Numbered from the stretch's first letter, positions 11,572-21,513 are shown. The stretch: DNA of 64,000 nt from Muraenolepis orangiensis (GCA_027704905.1 CM051005.1:31847005-31911004), one strand, 5' to 3'. Notes: a model not told the origin generated them from the letters alone. Translations and numbers: made by a program.

Positions 11572-12114
11572 TGTAACGGCCTGGGGAAGGCTGTGATTGG
11601 GGGGGCCCCGAGGGGAGGGGTTCTGGGGAATGCTGTGATTGGGGGGGCCCGAGGGGAGGGGTTCTGGGGAATGCTGTGATTGGGGGGCCCCGAGGGGAGG
11701 GGTTCTGGGGAATGCTGTGATTGGGGGGGCCCGAGGGGAGGGGTTCTGGGGAATGCTGTGATTGGGGGGGCCCGAGGGGAGTGGTTCTGGGGAATGCTGT
11801 GATTGGGGGGGCCCGAGGGGAGGGGTTCTGGGGAATGCTGTGATTGGGGGGCCCGAGGGGAGGGGTTCTGGGGAATGCTGTGATTGGGGGGGCCCCGAGG
11901 GGAGGGGTTCTGGGGAAGGCTGTGATTGGGGGGGCCCCGAGGGGAGGGGTTCTGGGGAATGCTGTGATTGGGGGGGCCCGAGGGGAGGGGTTCTGGTTGG
12001 ACGGGAGTTTAGGGGATGTTGTTTCGGGTTTTGTGTGAAGTGTGTGTGGAAACGAGCTTGTTAGCTGACGGCTAAGGGCACTATACTCTGTGTCCTTCGG
12101 CTTATTTAGCTACA
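11572..12114 (+). repeat. 3' LTR of Gypsy element 1, expanded
   Basis: Same ends as the 5' LTR (TGTAACGGCC to TAGCTACA) but 543 bp instead of 190. The excess is about ten tandem copies of a ~41-bp unit (GGGGAATGCTGTGATTGG... to GAGGGGTTCT) that is single in the 5' LTR. It also lacks the 16-bp stretch with AATAAA that the 5' LTR has, so its polyadenylation signal is gone. Confidence 0.92.
11590..11995. repeat. ~41-bp G-rich minisatellite inside the 3' LTR
   Basis: About ten copies of GAATGCTGTGATTGGGGGGG followed by CCCGAGGGGAGGGGTTCTGG. Copy-to-copy changes are mainly in the G-run length. The open frames here (repeating GNAVIGG) are artefacts. Confidence 0.9.
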
Positions 12115-12414
12115 ATATGTTATAAAGTAAAAGACAACAACGATATTACAACATTAAACTATTGGGCTAAAACCATGGATGTATCAATGAGACACATAAA
12201 CCAACATATAATCAGGATCGGAGAAAATAAAAATAAACTGATTCAAAATGTGCTGTATCCATGGATGTAGAGATGTTCCACTGTGGCTTTGACCTGCATG
12301 ATAGTAGTAAATAGTAAATAGTAAATGATATACAGCTACATTCAACTCTGTTTATGTTGTGTTGTGTAGTTTGTAGAGACTTTAATTAATGTTTGAACCA
12401 AATATAATGCTCAA

Positions 12415-12585
12415 ATAATGCAGCTATTGGATATACAGCTGCCCAGGGAGCAGTGTATAGGGCGTCTGGTGCCTTCCTCAAGGGCACCTGGGCAGTGCCT
12501 AGGTGTTTCGGGGACTTGAACCGGCGACCTTCCTGTTCCCAAGTCCTAACAGACTGAGCTGTCCTGCAGCACCCAATAAAGGATG
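12415..12585 (-). mobile_element. tRNA-derived SINE
   Basis: On the minus strand the sequence starts with a tRNA-like head: AGCTCAGTCTGTTAGGAC as the A-box region and GCCGGTTCAAGTCCCC as the B box (GGTTCAANNCC type). A non-tRNA body with CTGCCCAGGTGCCCTTGAGG follows. This is the usual structure of fish tRNA-derived SINEs. It is not a functional tRNA gene, because the cloverleaf is incomplete. Confidence 0.6.
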
Positions 12586-12698
12586 ATTCCGATTCTGATT
12601 TGCATTCTTTCCTGTCCTGTTTCTGCTTATTCGGAAATGAAGAAGAAGAAGAAATAAACACAGGGCCCATTTTACTCATGACTAAAAATGTTGACACA

Positions 12699-12760
<62 letters not shown>
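12699..12760. repeat. (CA)n microsatellite
   Basis: About 30 uninterrupted CA units; the open frames crossing it are artefacts. Confidence 0.95.
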
Positions 12761-12762
<2 letters not shown>

Positions 12763-13084
12763 AACGCATACTAACGCACAAGCACTGCACACCCTCCCAC
12801 ATGTGCACCCAAACAGATGTAAACACTCACAAACACACATGTTGACATCTCATTATAACTCAAAGTATTCCTAAAATCTATATTTTTTTATATGTTTTTT
12901 TCATTTCACAAAACCCCTCACTGGATTAGACTATGCTATATTTTTGTTGTATGCGGTAAAAAAACAACACAGCATTCATAACAATTCATAACAATGTGTA
13001 ACAATGTGTGATTCTGTCTCTGAGTGAACATTCATCTGAAGTGCGGAGGTTTTTTTTCTGGATTAATTTGTCGGCTCCTTATGC

Positions 13085-13336
13085 CTCCCCCTCCCCCTCC
13101 TCCCCCTCCCCCTCCTCCCCTCCCCCTCCCCCTCCCCCTGCCCCTCCTCCTCCTCCTCCCCCCCCCTCCCCCTCCTCCTCCCCCTCCCCCTCCTCCTCCT
13201 CCTCCTCCCCCTCCCCCTCCTCCCCCTGCCCCTCCCCCTCCCCCTCCCCCTCCTCCTCCTCCCCCTCCCCCTGCCCCTCCCCCTCCCCCTGCCCCTCCTC
13301 CCCCTCCCCCTCCCCCTCCTCCTCCCCCTCCCCCTC
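13085..13336. repeat. Polypyrimidine tract (CCCCTCC)n
   Basis: About 250 bp made almost only of C and T in C3-5 T C2-3 T words. Such pure purine/pyrimidine mirror-like DNA can form triplex structures. It abuts the left breakpoint of the SLAM-like fragment at 13345. The proline- and arginine-rich frames are artefacts. Confidence 0.95.
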
Positions 13337-13344
13337 AATTGCTC

Positions 13345-13496
13345 AAATATTAATTAAAATAATAATTTAAAAAAAATAGATATATGACTGCACCTCACAA
13401 TCTGCCAGCGTCTCTTCACTTGATGTGTGGATGTTTTACCCGTTAATTGTTTTTATTCTACATTAACTGATTTATGTATTGTTGTGGTACACAGAT

Positions 13497-13549
<53 letters not shown>

Positions 13550-13900
13550 AATATAAAAACAATTATCATTTGAAATAGTAACGTTTTTATGTTAGATATC
13601 TATTCATATACAGTTTATCATTTCAATACATGGTGTTTGGTTCATATTGTATATATCAGATAACTCTACAATCCAACTTACGTGTATATTAAATTCTCTT
13701 TCCAGAGTCCAAACAGTGACCCCTACAGCCTGTTAAGAGCCCCCACCGGCCCTCGTCCCACTGTTTCAGAACCTGAAGGTAATTATGCTCAGGTTGACGA
13801 GCCCAGAGGTGTTTAGAAGGTTGCCGGTTCAATCCCCTTCTACCTGGCTTGGGCAAGATGAATGTCAGGTTTGTGCTTTGGATGTGTGGAGCTTCTTGTC
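13345..13900 (+). pseudogene. SLAM-like gene fragment A (last intron and last exon)
   Basis: About 560 bp match the inverse of 32150-31395 in the SLAM-like receptor gene. The terminal exon (13706-13816) is preceded by a good acceptor (CTCTTTCCAG) and keeps an open frame to TAG: SPNSDPYSLL near its start and EGNYAQVDEP near its end. The penultimate cytoplasmic exon has been lost by a deletion between the (GT)n tract (13499-13540) and AAAACAATTATC. No Ig or transmembrane exon lies upstream, because a polypyrimidine tract replaces them. It is a partial duplicate and probably not expressed as a receptor. Confidence 0.85.
13499..13540. repeat. (GT)n microsatellite
   Basis: About 20 GT units. Same position as the long (CA)n at 31861-31989 in the paralogous gene (inverted). 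Confidence 0.95.
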
Positions 13901-13944
13901 TTGTTTCTGTTCCACAGTACATAACCCAAAGAGTACCTCCCCTT

Positions 13945-13976
13945 AGAGAATAATACTAATACATATTAAAAATAAA

Positions 13977-14011
<35 letters not shown>

Positions 14012-14150
14012 TAAAAAAATAAATATATAATATTTAAAAATTTCATAATAAATAAACACAATTCAAATAATTAATAAATAAGTAGACCTTAACCCAAATA
14101 CAGACCACCCACACATACCCAGACGTCTACTTTTTAATGGTGAATTAATG
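13945..14150. repeat. A/T simple sequence, (AAT)n
   Basis: Short AAT-rich simple repeats (for example 13976-14010) followed by A-rich low-complexity DNA. Confidence 0.85.
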
Positions 14151-14154
14151 AATG

Positions 14155-14345
14155 ACTAAGATAGATCCTTACATGGCGATAACCCGCCCCCAAAACTCTG
14201 GGCGCTCGGGTCCCGGAGTTTTACAATGGACTTCAATGGGAGTTTACGGAGGACGTTCCTCTGTACTCATTTAAATGAGCTGTAGGGGGCGCTGTTGGTG
14301 CTTTGACAGGGGACACGATTGTTGTGCCTTCAAAGTGTTAAAATA
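14155..14345. mobile_element. Dispersed element fragment (MITE-like), shared with 23965-24465
   Basis: It begins GATAGATCCTTACATG..AACCCGCCCCC and continues GCGCTCGGGTCCCGGAG, TGGACTTCAATGGGAG and GGAGGACGTTCCTC. The reverse complement of 23970-24465 has the same blocks in the same order (with a SINE inserted there). A family of small elements with a GATAGATCCTTCCATG end is inferred. No coding capacity. Confidence 0.55.
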
Positions 14346-14458
14346 ATAATTGTATAAGTATTTTACAGATGAATCCGTTAAATTGATGTGTATTTATTTT
14401 TCTCTTGCAAGTTTATTTTTCTCAGAAATTGTAGGAAGGATGGTCCTCCCTTTCCTCA

Positions 14459-14466
<8 letters not shown>

Positions 14467-14551
<85 letters not shown>
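14467..14551. repeat. (TA)n microsatellite
   Basis: Over 40 TA units. It directly truncates the exon-1 copy of the SLAM-like gene that starts at 14552. Confidence 0.95.
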
Positions 14552-14554
<3 letters not shown>

Positions 14555-14790
14555 GAGTAGACAGAGAGAACCAGAGAACATCATGTTCTGTACCACTTTC
14601 TGGTCTGACTGAGGAGGAAGTTAAACAGCGTTTATAGTGTTCTGTACAGTGGTTCTAACCCCCGGGTCGCGACCCTGGGGCGGGTCACGGGACATTGCCT
14701 GACACAAAGGTCGCCAAAATTGTCTGGGAATCGTTTAATCTTAAAACAATTCATCATAATAATAATCATTTAAAATTTAAAATGTCATGA
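14552..14790 (-). pseudogene. SLAM-like gene fragment: signal-peptide exon and upstream region
   Basis: Direct-orientation match to 34700-34930 in the receptor gene. The minus-strand start codons (14582-14584 and 14579-14581) and codons MMFSGSLCLLI are preserved. The exon then runs into the (TA)n tract, so the donor site and rest of the signal peptide are lost. The upstream part (14647-14720) includes a CAGTGGTTCT...GGGTCGCGACC block resembling a hAT-Charlie-type MITE end, also present at 34790-34850. Confidence 0.8.
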
Positions 14791-15480
14791 ATATACACCT
14801 TTGTGTGTGTCTACAGGTGTGTAGCAGATGACGTTGCTTGAGGCTCCTCCTGAAGACAAGGTCTCAGGGTGATGAGGAATCCGGTTTATTGTAGAGTTTG
14901 AATCCTGGAGAACAGAGCAGATGGAACATGCTAGAGCTCTCCCTCTAGTGTGTGGTGGAGGCTGTTTTAACCTGTGGGCCTTGATTAACAAGGACCCACA
15001 GGTGTGTAGCCTCACCAGCCAACCAGTCCAACTCAGGCCAGGTGAGGCTGCTTAAGCCACCAGCCACCAACCCCACACACACTCCACACACCCCCTACGG
15101 CAAATTGAGGCTGGGGAAATCTTCACGGTTTAGAAGTTTAAAATGTTGTTAAAAACCCAACCCCATTGTCCGTACACCCCCCAGGGTGACCTGCCAACCG
15201 CCCCTCCCCCTCCTGAGTCTTGGAGACCGGAGGCCTGGGCTGCTGCCTTGATTGGAGGTGGTTCCCTCTGGACTGGCGGTGGTCTGGGATGTCTGGATGG
15301 GTTTGGAGGCTGGACAGCTGGGCCACGGTGGTAGCTCCTTCAAGGGCCCACCAACAGCCCCCAGTAAGGTTGCTGCAAATTTAATAAAATTATTATAAAA
15401 AAAAATTCAAATATTTTTCTGAAGAGTATAAATTGTGTGCGCGCAGTAGCAGTTACCCATGCGTTTTCCTGCCTGTTTTT
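14791..15480. other. Unassigned stretch
   Basis: No confident gene. AATAAA on the minus strand near 14885 and repeated CAGGTGTGTAGC words (about 14814 and 14999) hint at a degraded retroelement or LTR. The open frames at 15138-15343 overlap on both strands and have no recognised domain. Confidence 0.4.
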
Positions 15481-15522
15481 AAATTGTGTCTCCATTGTGT
15501 TGTTCCTGTCGTTACCTTTTCA

Positions 15523-15854
15523 GTTTCTCTGAGGAGTTGGGGGAGATGGTGAAGGCTGAACAGCAGGGGGCGCCGATTGACCAGACGATGGCTGCAGACA
15601 TGGCCCTAAGTCCCTCAGTAAGAACATCATTCATCATTCATTACTTTATTGATCCTGTCAAATCGTTTCCAGTCTCAGGAAACATTCTTGAGTTGTCTAA
15701 TCAGTATTTTAATGTCATTTATTATCATTTTCAGAAGTCAGCGGAGGCAGAGGAGCCTGCCCACCATGAGCACGCCACAGAATGCCATGTTTTTCCCCTG
15801 GGGGGGAATGTACTGGATTTACTGGTGAACTTCTTCATTCTTCCCTCTGACTGA
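15523..15854 (+). CDS. Possible pair of host exons, unknown gene
   Basis: Two exon-like segments. The first (about 15523-15619) follows CGTTACCTTTTCAG, has an open frame with EELGEMVKAEQQGAPIDQ, and ends before a GTAAGA donor. The second starts at about 15736 after TTATCATTTTCAG and reads KSAEAEEPAHHEHATECHVF to a stop at 15852-15854. The joined frame was not verified against any known protein and I do not recognise the family. It could be a fragment of a host gene on the plus strand or chance splice-like signals. Confidence 0.3.
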
Positions 15855-16062
15855 CTAACCCGACCCCCTTAATGAACAATTATCAATAAACCCATCCGCA
15901 GACACAGAACTCAGAAAACTCTGCTGTGGCATGTCTGTGCAGTGATTCAACTCAGTTCAATCACTAAGAATGCAGGTGGTGAACCAGCGTCTGGATGTGC
16001 TCCCACGGAGCCGTCGGCCACTCCATGGGTGCTTTGGCTGGCCGGCCCATTCCCCCACTCAG

Positions 16063-16365
16063 GAGAGAGTCTCTCTCCAGCTCCACCAGGTCCGTCTATA
16101 GGAGAGAGTCTCTCTCCAGCTCCACCAGGTCCGTCTATAGGAGAGAGTCTCTATCCAGCTCCACCAGGTCCGTCTATAGGAGAGAGTCTCTCTCCAGCTC
16201 CACCAGGTCCGTCTATAGGAGAGAGTCTCTATCCAGCTCCACCAGGTCCGTCTATAGGAGAGAGTCTCTCTCCAGCTCCACCAGGTCCGTCTATAGGAGA
16301 GTCTCTCTCCAGCTCCACCAGGTCCGTCTATAGGAGAGTCTCTCTCCAGCTCCACCAGGTCCGTC
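16063..16365. repeat. 39-bp minisatellite in coding phase
   Basis: About eight copies of a 39-bp unit (GGAGAGAGTCTCTCTCCAGC then TCCACCAGGTCCGTCTATA). The last two copies lack 2 bp. Because 39 is a multiple of three, the plus strand gives a repeating 13-residue GESLSPAPPGPSI. All three frames are long, and the minus strand is open too, so coding use is unproven. Confidence 0.93.
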
Positions 16366-16374
16366 TATGGTCGG

Positions 16375-16677
16375 TCACCACGGCAGTGCTGCAGGACGTT
16401 CTTCACCCTGAGGTGTACCTCGTGTGATGAAGGCAACACTCTCCCCCCTCTTCATCACACACCCTGTGGTGGGGCTGCTGCTTGTCCCCTGGATGTCCAG
16501 CCGTAGGGTCGCTAACGTCCCGTCCAGGCAGAGGGTTTCCAAACCCCTCCCACCAGAGGCTCTCGACAGGTCAGTCCCTGTGTTGGAGCGGCCTGGGGTG
16601 AAGTCCAGCTCAAATGGTATTGATTCAGTCATCTGTCTGTCACAGCAGCTCAAGAGGCTTGTGGGAATTACCAGCAT
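16375..16677 (-). other. Unidentified open frame, 100 codons
   Basis: Minus-strand open frame beside the 39-bp repeat, with a TESIPFELDFTPGRSNTGTD stretch. It may be an exon of an unrecognised gene or chance. Its stop lies just before the minisatellite. No domain recognised. Confidence 0.2.
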
Positions 16678-16689
16678 GGGATAAGAAAT

Positions 16690-17870
16690 ACATTAAACAA
16701 ACATAAACATACATTGGACATTGAAAACATTTATAATTACAATATATCCTCTCATGCCTCTATAATCGTTAATAGTGGCCTTGTGATACGGTGTTGTCTT
16801 ATGATGTCTAACTCCACAACTCACTAGACTTCAATGACATGGTGATCAACCTTTCTGCACCTCAGAAAGCGTGTCGCTGTGTGTCTATGGATAAGGTTGG
16901 TCTTTAAGCCCCGCCCCCCAACTTCAGCACCAGCCGCCACTGCTAATATGGCTCCAGAACATTACAAGGGTTCTGGGTTCATAGCGTTGGGAACATAGAG
17001 TCTCTCTGGTCCCATGCACTAGGCTGTTCTTTATTCTTCATTATCTGTCAGTACAAACAACTGAACCTGGCAAGTAAGATAAGCTATACAGAAACAATCC
17101 TTGTATTGTTTTGGAGTCAGAGCACCAGATGCTTCAAGTAGTTCCTCACTTTGGTCGTTCTTCTCTCACACGCTGCTGAGCCTGAGTTCACATACTGCTG
17201 ACAATCCATTCACATTAAACTACTACTACTACTACTGCAGCTCAGAGAGATATGGTACAGGACATCAGTAGAACGTGACAGCATTTCACATTTCACGAGA
17301 GCATTTCATGTGTATGGGAGAGGTACATAAGTACATAATATGGCAAACACCGCCACTTAATGTGTAAAATGTAATATGAAAAGCAAGGAGGATAGTGATG
17401 GCATTCGTGGAAGGCCAACATCATCATTAGCCCCTATCAAACATGTACTGAGAAACACACAGAGGTCTCTACATGTATGACTTTATCACAACAAAGTTCA
17501 TTCTAATGTAGTAGTATGACTTGTGCAGACAGTGAGTATTCACCTCATGTGAACCTCAACCCGTTGAGGAAGAGTCAAACTGTGGTTGGAAACACCAGCC
17601 CTTATGTTGGAGCTTTGACAGTAAGCTATGATCCGTTAAGATCACTTGAGATACAGAGTCGCTGTGGAGTCATGTGTTGTAAAGCATATTTATAACAGGA
17701 GACACGGTACAAAACAGAGAAAAAAGAGATTTAATTGATAAAAAATATATATAAAAAAGATAAAGATAAAAGATAAAAGAAGATAAAAAAGGATATATAT
17801 AGATCTATATATATACTGTATAGATTGACCTGGCCAAGAAAGCAGTTCATGAAACAATACACTGTGGTAA
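16690..17870. other. No gene seen
   Basis: Ordinary AT-rich DNA with a short (CTA)n run at 17219-17235 and AT-rich simple sequence at 17730-17820. No ORF with a recognisable domain. Confidence 0.6.
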
Positions 17871-17877
17871 ATGGTAA

Positions 17878-18150
17878 ATGGATTTATATAGCTCTTTTCT
17901 AACCAATGGTTACTCAAAGTGCTTTACAAGTCATGCCTCACATTCACACATTCATACACACATTCAACCACCAACGGAGGAGTCAGCCATCAAGGAGACA
18001 GCCAGCAGGTCAGGAGCAGTTAGGGTTAGGGGGTCTTGCTCAAGGACACCTCGACAGCGTTTGCTAGGAGGAGGCGGCAGGGATCAAACCAGCGACCTTC
18101 CAGTTGTGAGGCGACCGCTCTACCCCCTGATCTGTACTGCCGCCCCACTG
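17878..18150 (-). mobile_element. Dispersed fish SINE-like repeat, copy 1
   Basis: About 270 bp, roughly 90% alike by eye to 24092-24352: TTTATATAGC, GCTTTACAAGTCATGCCTC, CAACCACCAACGGAGGAGTC and GCGACCTTCCAGTTGTGAGG. On the minus strand its end carries a tRNA-like head (CGGTCGCCTCACAAC and a B-box-like GGTTTGATCCC). A common fish repeat. Confidence 0.75.
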
Positions 18151-18466
18151 AGGTGACACAGAGCTCTGTTTAAACCTCTGGCTTCAACAGTAAACGACAC
18201 ATCCTGAACAATAGACAGTAAGAGCTCTATCTAGTAACAGATGAGCTCAGGTAAGGAGGAGCCACTCCAAACAGGGTTTATAATGAAACGTCAGCAGTGA
18301 ACCACTTGTGTACATTAAGAGAAGGCCACTCGGCTCTAGCAGAGAGTGCTGTGTGAGAAATGTACAGCCAAGGAGAACATGTAAAGCACCATAACCCAAC
18401 CTCTTGACTGTGAACACACACAGTGGAATACAGCAGATCACCAGAATCCAGCATGGACCAGACAGT

Positions 18467-18570
<104 letters not shown>

Positions 18571-19434
18571 CAGTAAAATAAAAATGGTATAACATCAAAA
18601 GCAGAAAACACACAACCGATGGACAACTTGACAAGTTGTAGCAGGGATTGAACCGGCAACCTTCTAAGAACTTCTGGGCTTGTCAACCTGAGCATAAATA
18701 CCTTCAGGTTGGGTAACAGGGGGACTAGGGCCTAACAGACTGTAGATGGAGGGATTGTTTGGACTCTGGAAAGACAATTAAATATATACATTGTTGTATC
18801 GTCGAGTTTTCTAATACATAAAACCAAATACCATTGGATTTATAAAGTTGTCTAACATATGTGTTTGACATTTCAATTTATATATATTTAAATTTTTCAT
18901 AGGTAACCAAATATTCATAGCAAGTATAATATGTAGGAACTAGTCTTACCTGGTCACCATCACGGGGAGAAAGGACTCCAGCGTTTTCTATATGGTGGTC
19001 CAATGAAAAAAGGAGAAAACTAAATGACATTCATGCATACATACAATATACAGAATAAACATACGTTCATTAGAGGAGTTTCACCTTATAACACTTCTGG
19101 GTCCTTTTCAAACCTATCACTCATTCATGACATCATTCTGACCAGAATACTGACTTTTTATGCCTAACAGACATGTCAAAATCAACAGGACTTTCTCACA
19201 CTCAACCAGCCCCAGCCCCATGTCTATCTGCAGAAGCCCCTCTCTGTGGGTGGTGGTGGGCTGGCTGTTATCCCTCGAGCCTCCTGATCAAACAACTCCC
19301 TGTAGTGAATAACACCTCAATGGGTGGTTTTCACCCACGTGACTAAGTCCTTGACAACGGTTGCTATCCGCCATGTTGGAGCCCCTCGAACATAAACACA
19401 GAGTCACAATACAGACACTCGAGTGAAGAAAGCG

Positions 19435-19482
19435 ATGGTTCATTGTGTTATAGTTGGCTGTGGAAGTAAAAGGACGGCGTAG
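19435..19482 (+). pseudogene. THAP-domain N-terminal fragment (left arm)
   Basis: MVHCVIVGCGSKRTA then a stop, preceded by CpG-containing sequence. The start MVxCxxxGCxx matches the first Cys pair of a THAP zinc finger. The rest of the domain is cut off by the pogo-like element at 19497. The same fragment lies at 41070-41117 on the minus strand in the right arm. It could be a host THAP gene first exon or a P-element-like transposon start. Confidence 0.5.
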
Positions 19483-19496
19483 GACTATTCCGTATA

Positions 19497-20245
19497 CCGT
19501 ATTGACCCGATTATAAGACGACCCCTCTTTTTCAAGACTCATTTTTGGAGAACAAAACTTAAGTTTTATTTGAAAATAATGACATCACACATTGTGTTCA
19601 AATTTGCCTAACTTGGCAAACAAAAACAAAAACTGCCTCTTTAGGTACAGTCACTGCCTCTTTAGGGACAGTCCCATCTGCGAGGCACGTTAACATGACC
19701 GTTACTCGGCTCTTCTCGTTTCCAGTAGATCAGTAGATCACTGATTTGTCGCCTTTCTTATCCCCAGTGACAGATGTTGGCATGTCAAAATACACAGGCA
19801 TTTGATCAGCATTGCCCATCTGATCAAGGGGGTATGAGTGCTTCTTCCTTAACTTGATCACATATCGCTGATAAGACAGTAGCTTCTCTCTGGAGTCTGA
19901 GGGCAGGCGCTGGGCTTGTCCTGCGTCGCAATGACAGGTGTTTGATGTCTCTGCTTCGTTTATCACCATTATCTTAAAATTGGCATTGTAACTTCGTCTC
20001 TCCTGTTTATTAACTTGCCCTATACTTTTGAGCCACTTTTTTCAAGTTGGTCGCTGTGTCTCTCCATTTCTATCTCTCCAGGTAACTGTTTTTATGTACT
20101 GTTACTTTAAGACTTTGAGTTACTTTAAGTGTCGCGCGGTGTCTCGGAACACTCGTTTGGCGCGATCTGTTGTTGTGCAATTACATGTGCAATTACGGTA
20201 CATCGAAAAGTCTAAACCCCGATTATAAAACGACCCCTCTTTTTC
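19497..20245 (-). mobile_element. Pogo/Tigger-like element, left copy (truncated)
   Basis: It starts CCGTATTGACCCGATTATAAG after a TA dinucleotide (19495-19496). The minus-strand ORF (about 20070-19730) encodes an N-terminal piece of a pogo/Tigger-type transposase: REKLLSYQRYVIKLRKKHSY and MGNADQMPVYFDMP, where the Asp of YFDMP is probably the first of the DDE triad. The frame stops there, so no complete catalytic domain exists. The outer TIR (about 45 bp) is lost where LINE sequence joins at about 20245. The complete counterpart is at 35245-41055. Confidence 0.85.
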
Positions 20246-20249
20246 TCTT

Positions 20250-21110
20250 TTTTTAACAACTACCGACCTATCTCCAACCTTCCTTTCCTCAGCGAAATCC
20301 TGGAAACAGCAGTTGCAGCCCAACTCCAAGCATGCGCTCTACGAACCTCTTCAGTCTGGCTTCAGAGCTCACCACAACACTGAGACCGCCCTCATCAAAA
20401 TCCCCAATGACCTCATTATCGCTTCTGACTCTGGCCACATCAGCCTTCTCATCCTCCTTGACCTCTCTGCAGCCTTTGACACAGTCTCCCACACCAGCCT
20501 CCTCAACCACCTTTCCGACCACCTCGGCCTCACAGACACCGCTCTTTCTTGGTTTGAGTCTTACCTCTTGAACCGGAAACAGTACATGACCATCAGTGAC
20601 TGCAGTTCCCCCCTGGCCCTAGTCAACAAAGGCGTGCCTCAAGGCTCTGTGCTTGGCCCCCTCCTCTTCACCATTTACATGCTCCAGCTTGGTCAAATCA
20701 TCCGCCACCATGGTCTCAGCTTCCACTCCTACGCTGATGATACTCAACATTATCTCAGCAGAAAACCATCCACCCAGCTACCCCCTCAATCTGCCAGCAT
20801 GATGTAAAAAACTGGATGTCATCAAATCTTCTCAAACTCAACAGTAATAAAACAGAGCTCATGGTTGTGGCTACCAGGGCGCTGCTCCAGAAGGTTGGAG
20901 ATCTGCTCCTCTCCGTGGACGGCTGCTCCATATCTCCATCTCCTGAAGTAGAAGAACCCTCAAAACTCATGTTTCTCTCCTTTCACTGCTACTTTTATTT
21001 ATTTACTTTATTTGCCTTAGCTGTTTGCTTGTTCCCCTCTGAAAAGCAGCCTTGGGTCCCCTGAAATGAGCTATATGAATTAAAGTTATTTTTATTATTA
21101 TTACTACCAA
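20250..21110 (+). mobile_element. CR1/L2-type LINE reverse transcriptase fragment
   Basis: From about 20255 the plus strand encodes the fingers/palm of a LINE reverse transcriptase: NYRPISNLPFLSE, FRAHHNTETALIKIPNDL, LLDLSAAFDTVSH, GVPQGSVLGPLLFTIYM and SYADDTQHY (catalytic ADD). The open frame runs 20313-20804. After it a short WMSSNLLKLNSNKTELMVVA block follows in another frame, and then the sequence jumps to the 3' UTR (CTGAAATGAGCTATATGAATTAAAG at about 21060). The part between is deleted. It joins the pogo-like element directly at its 5' side. Confidence 0.88.
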
Positions 21111-21513
21111 AGCTTTTGGGTGAACCCTAGGTTGCTTGCTTCAACATTTAGATTCCCCCCACATCCAACAGAAGCCCGTTCAACATCAAACCCCCGGTTA
21201 CTCATTTTAAACACACGTCCCTGATTTACATGACTGATTTAGTCATTCTCATGAATGTGTCGCCATTGTATACATGCAGGAGGTCGGCCAGTTCCATGTG
21301 TAACTCGACCTTTAGGACTCCTGATGACCTGATAGAGGTCGTCCTCAGTGACCGCCCATGTTTTGAACCATCGCCGTTCCAGAAGTTTCCCATTCATTCA
21401 CTCCGTTACTGTTTTATAAAATATTATATAAACAGTTTCAAGCCTGGGACTAAGATTAAGATTAACCCTGACTGTAAAACACAAATCTTTTCGGAAAACA
21501 TCCAACCTAATGA

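Larger units (their letters stand above)
7722..12114 (+). mobile_element. Ty3/Gypsy LTR retrotransposon, internally deleted
   Basis: Flanked by the 4-bp target-site duplication ATAT (7718-7721 and 12115-12118). It has a 5' LTR at 7722-7911, a tRNA-Leu-type primer site at 7912, a gag start remnant, an end-of-RNase H remnant, an integrase remnant, a G-rich polypurine tract (about 11561-11569) and a 3' LTR at 11572-12114. Most of gag, protease and reverse transcriptase are missing. A PIF/Harbinger element sits inside the 3' end of the integrase region. It cannot move by itself. Confidence 0.93.

Noticed and set aside
11762..12064. Glycine-rich repeat protein (GNAVIGG)
   Set aside because: Translation of the 41-bp minisatellite inside the 3' LTR.
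12487..12560. tRNA gene (minus strand) with a B box
   Set aside because: Cloverleaf is incomplete and the sequence continues into a SINE body; the same holds for the B-box-like tracts at 13825, 18640, 24290 and 31470.
13008..13370. Proline-rich and arginine-rich open frames
   Set aside because: Pure CT tract; frames are composition artefacts.
16059..16355. Minus-strand RRTWWSW repeat protein
   Set aside because: Shadow of the 39-bp repeat; the unit is open in several frames.
18014..18035. Interstitial telomere repeat (GTTAGGGTTAGGGGG)
   Set aside because: Only two units, inside a SINE-like repeat.
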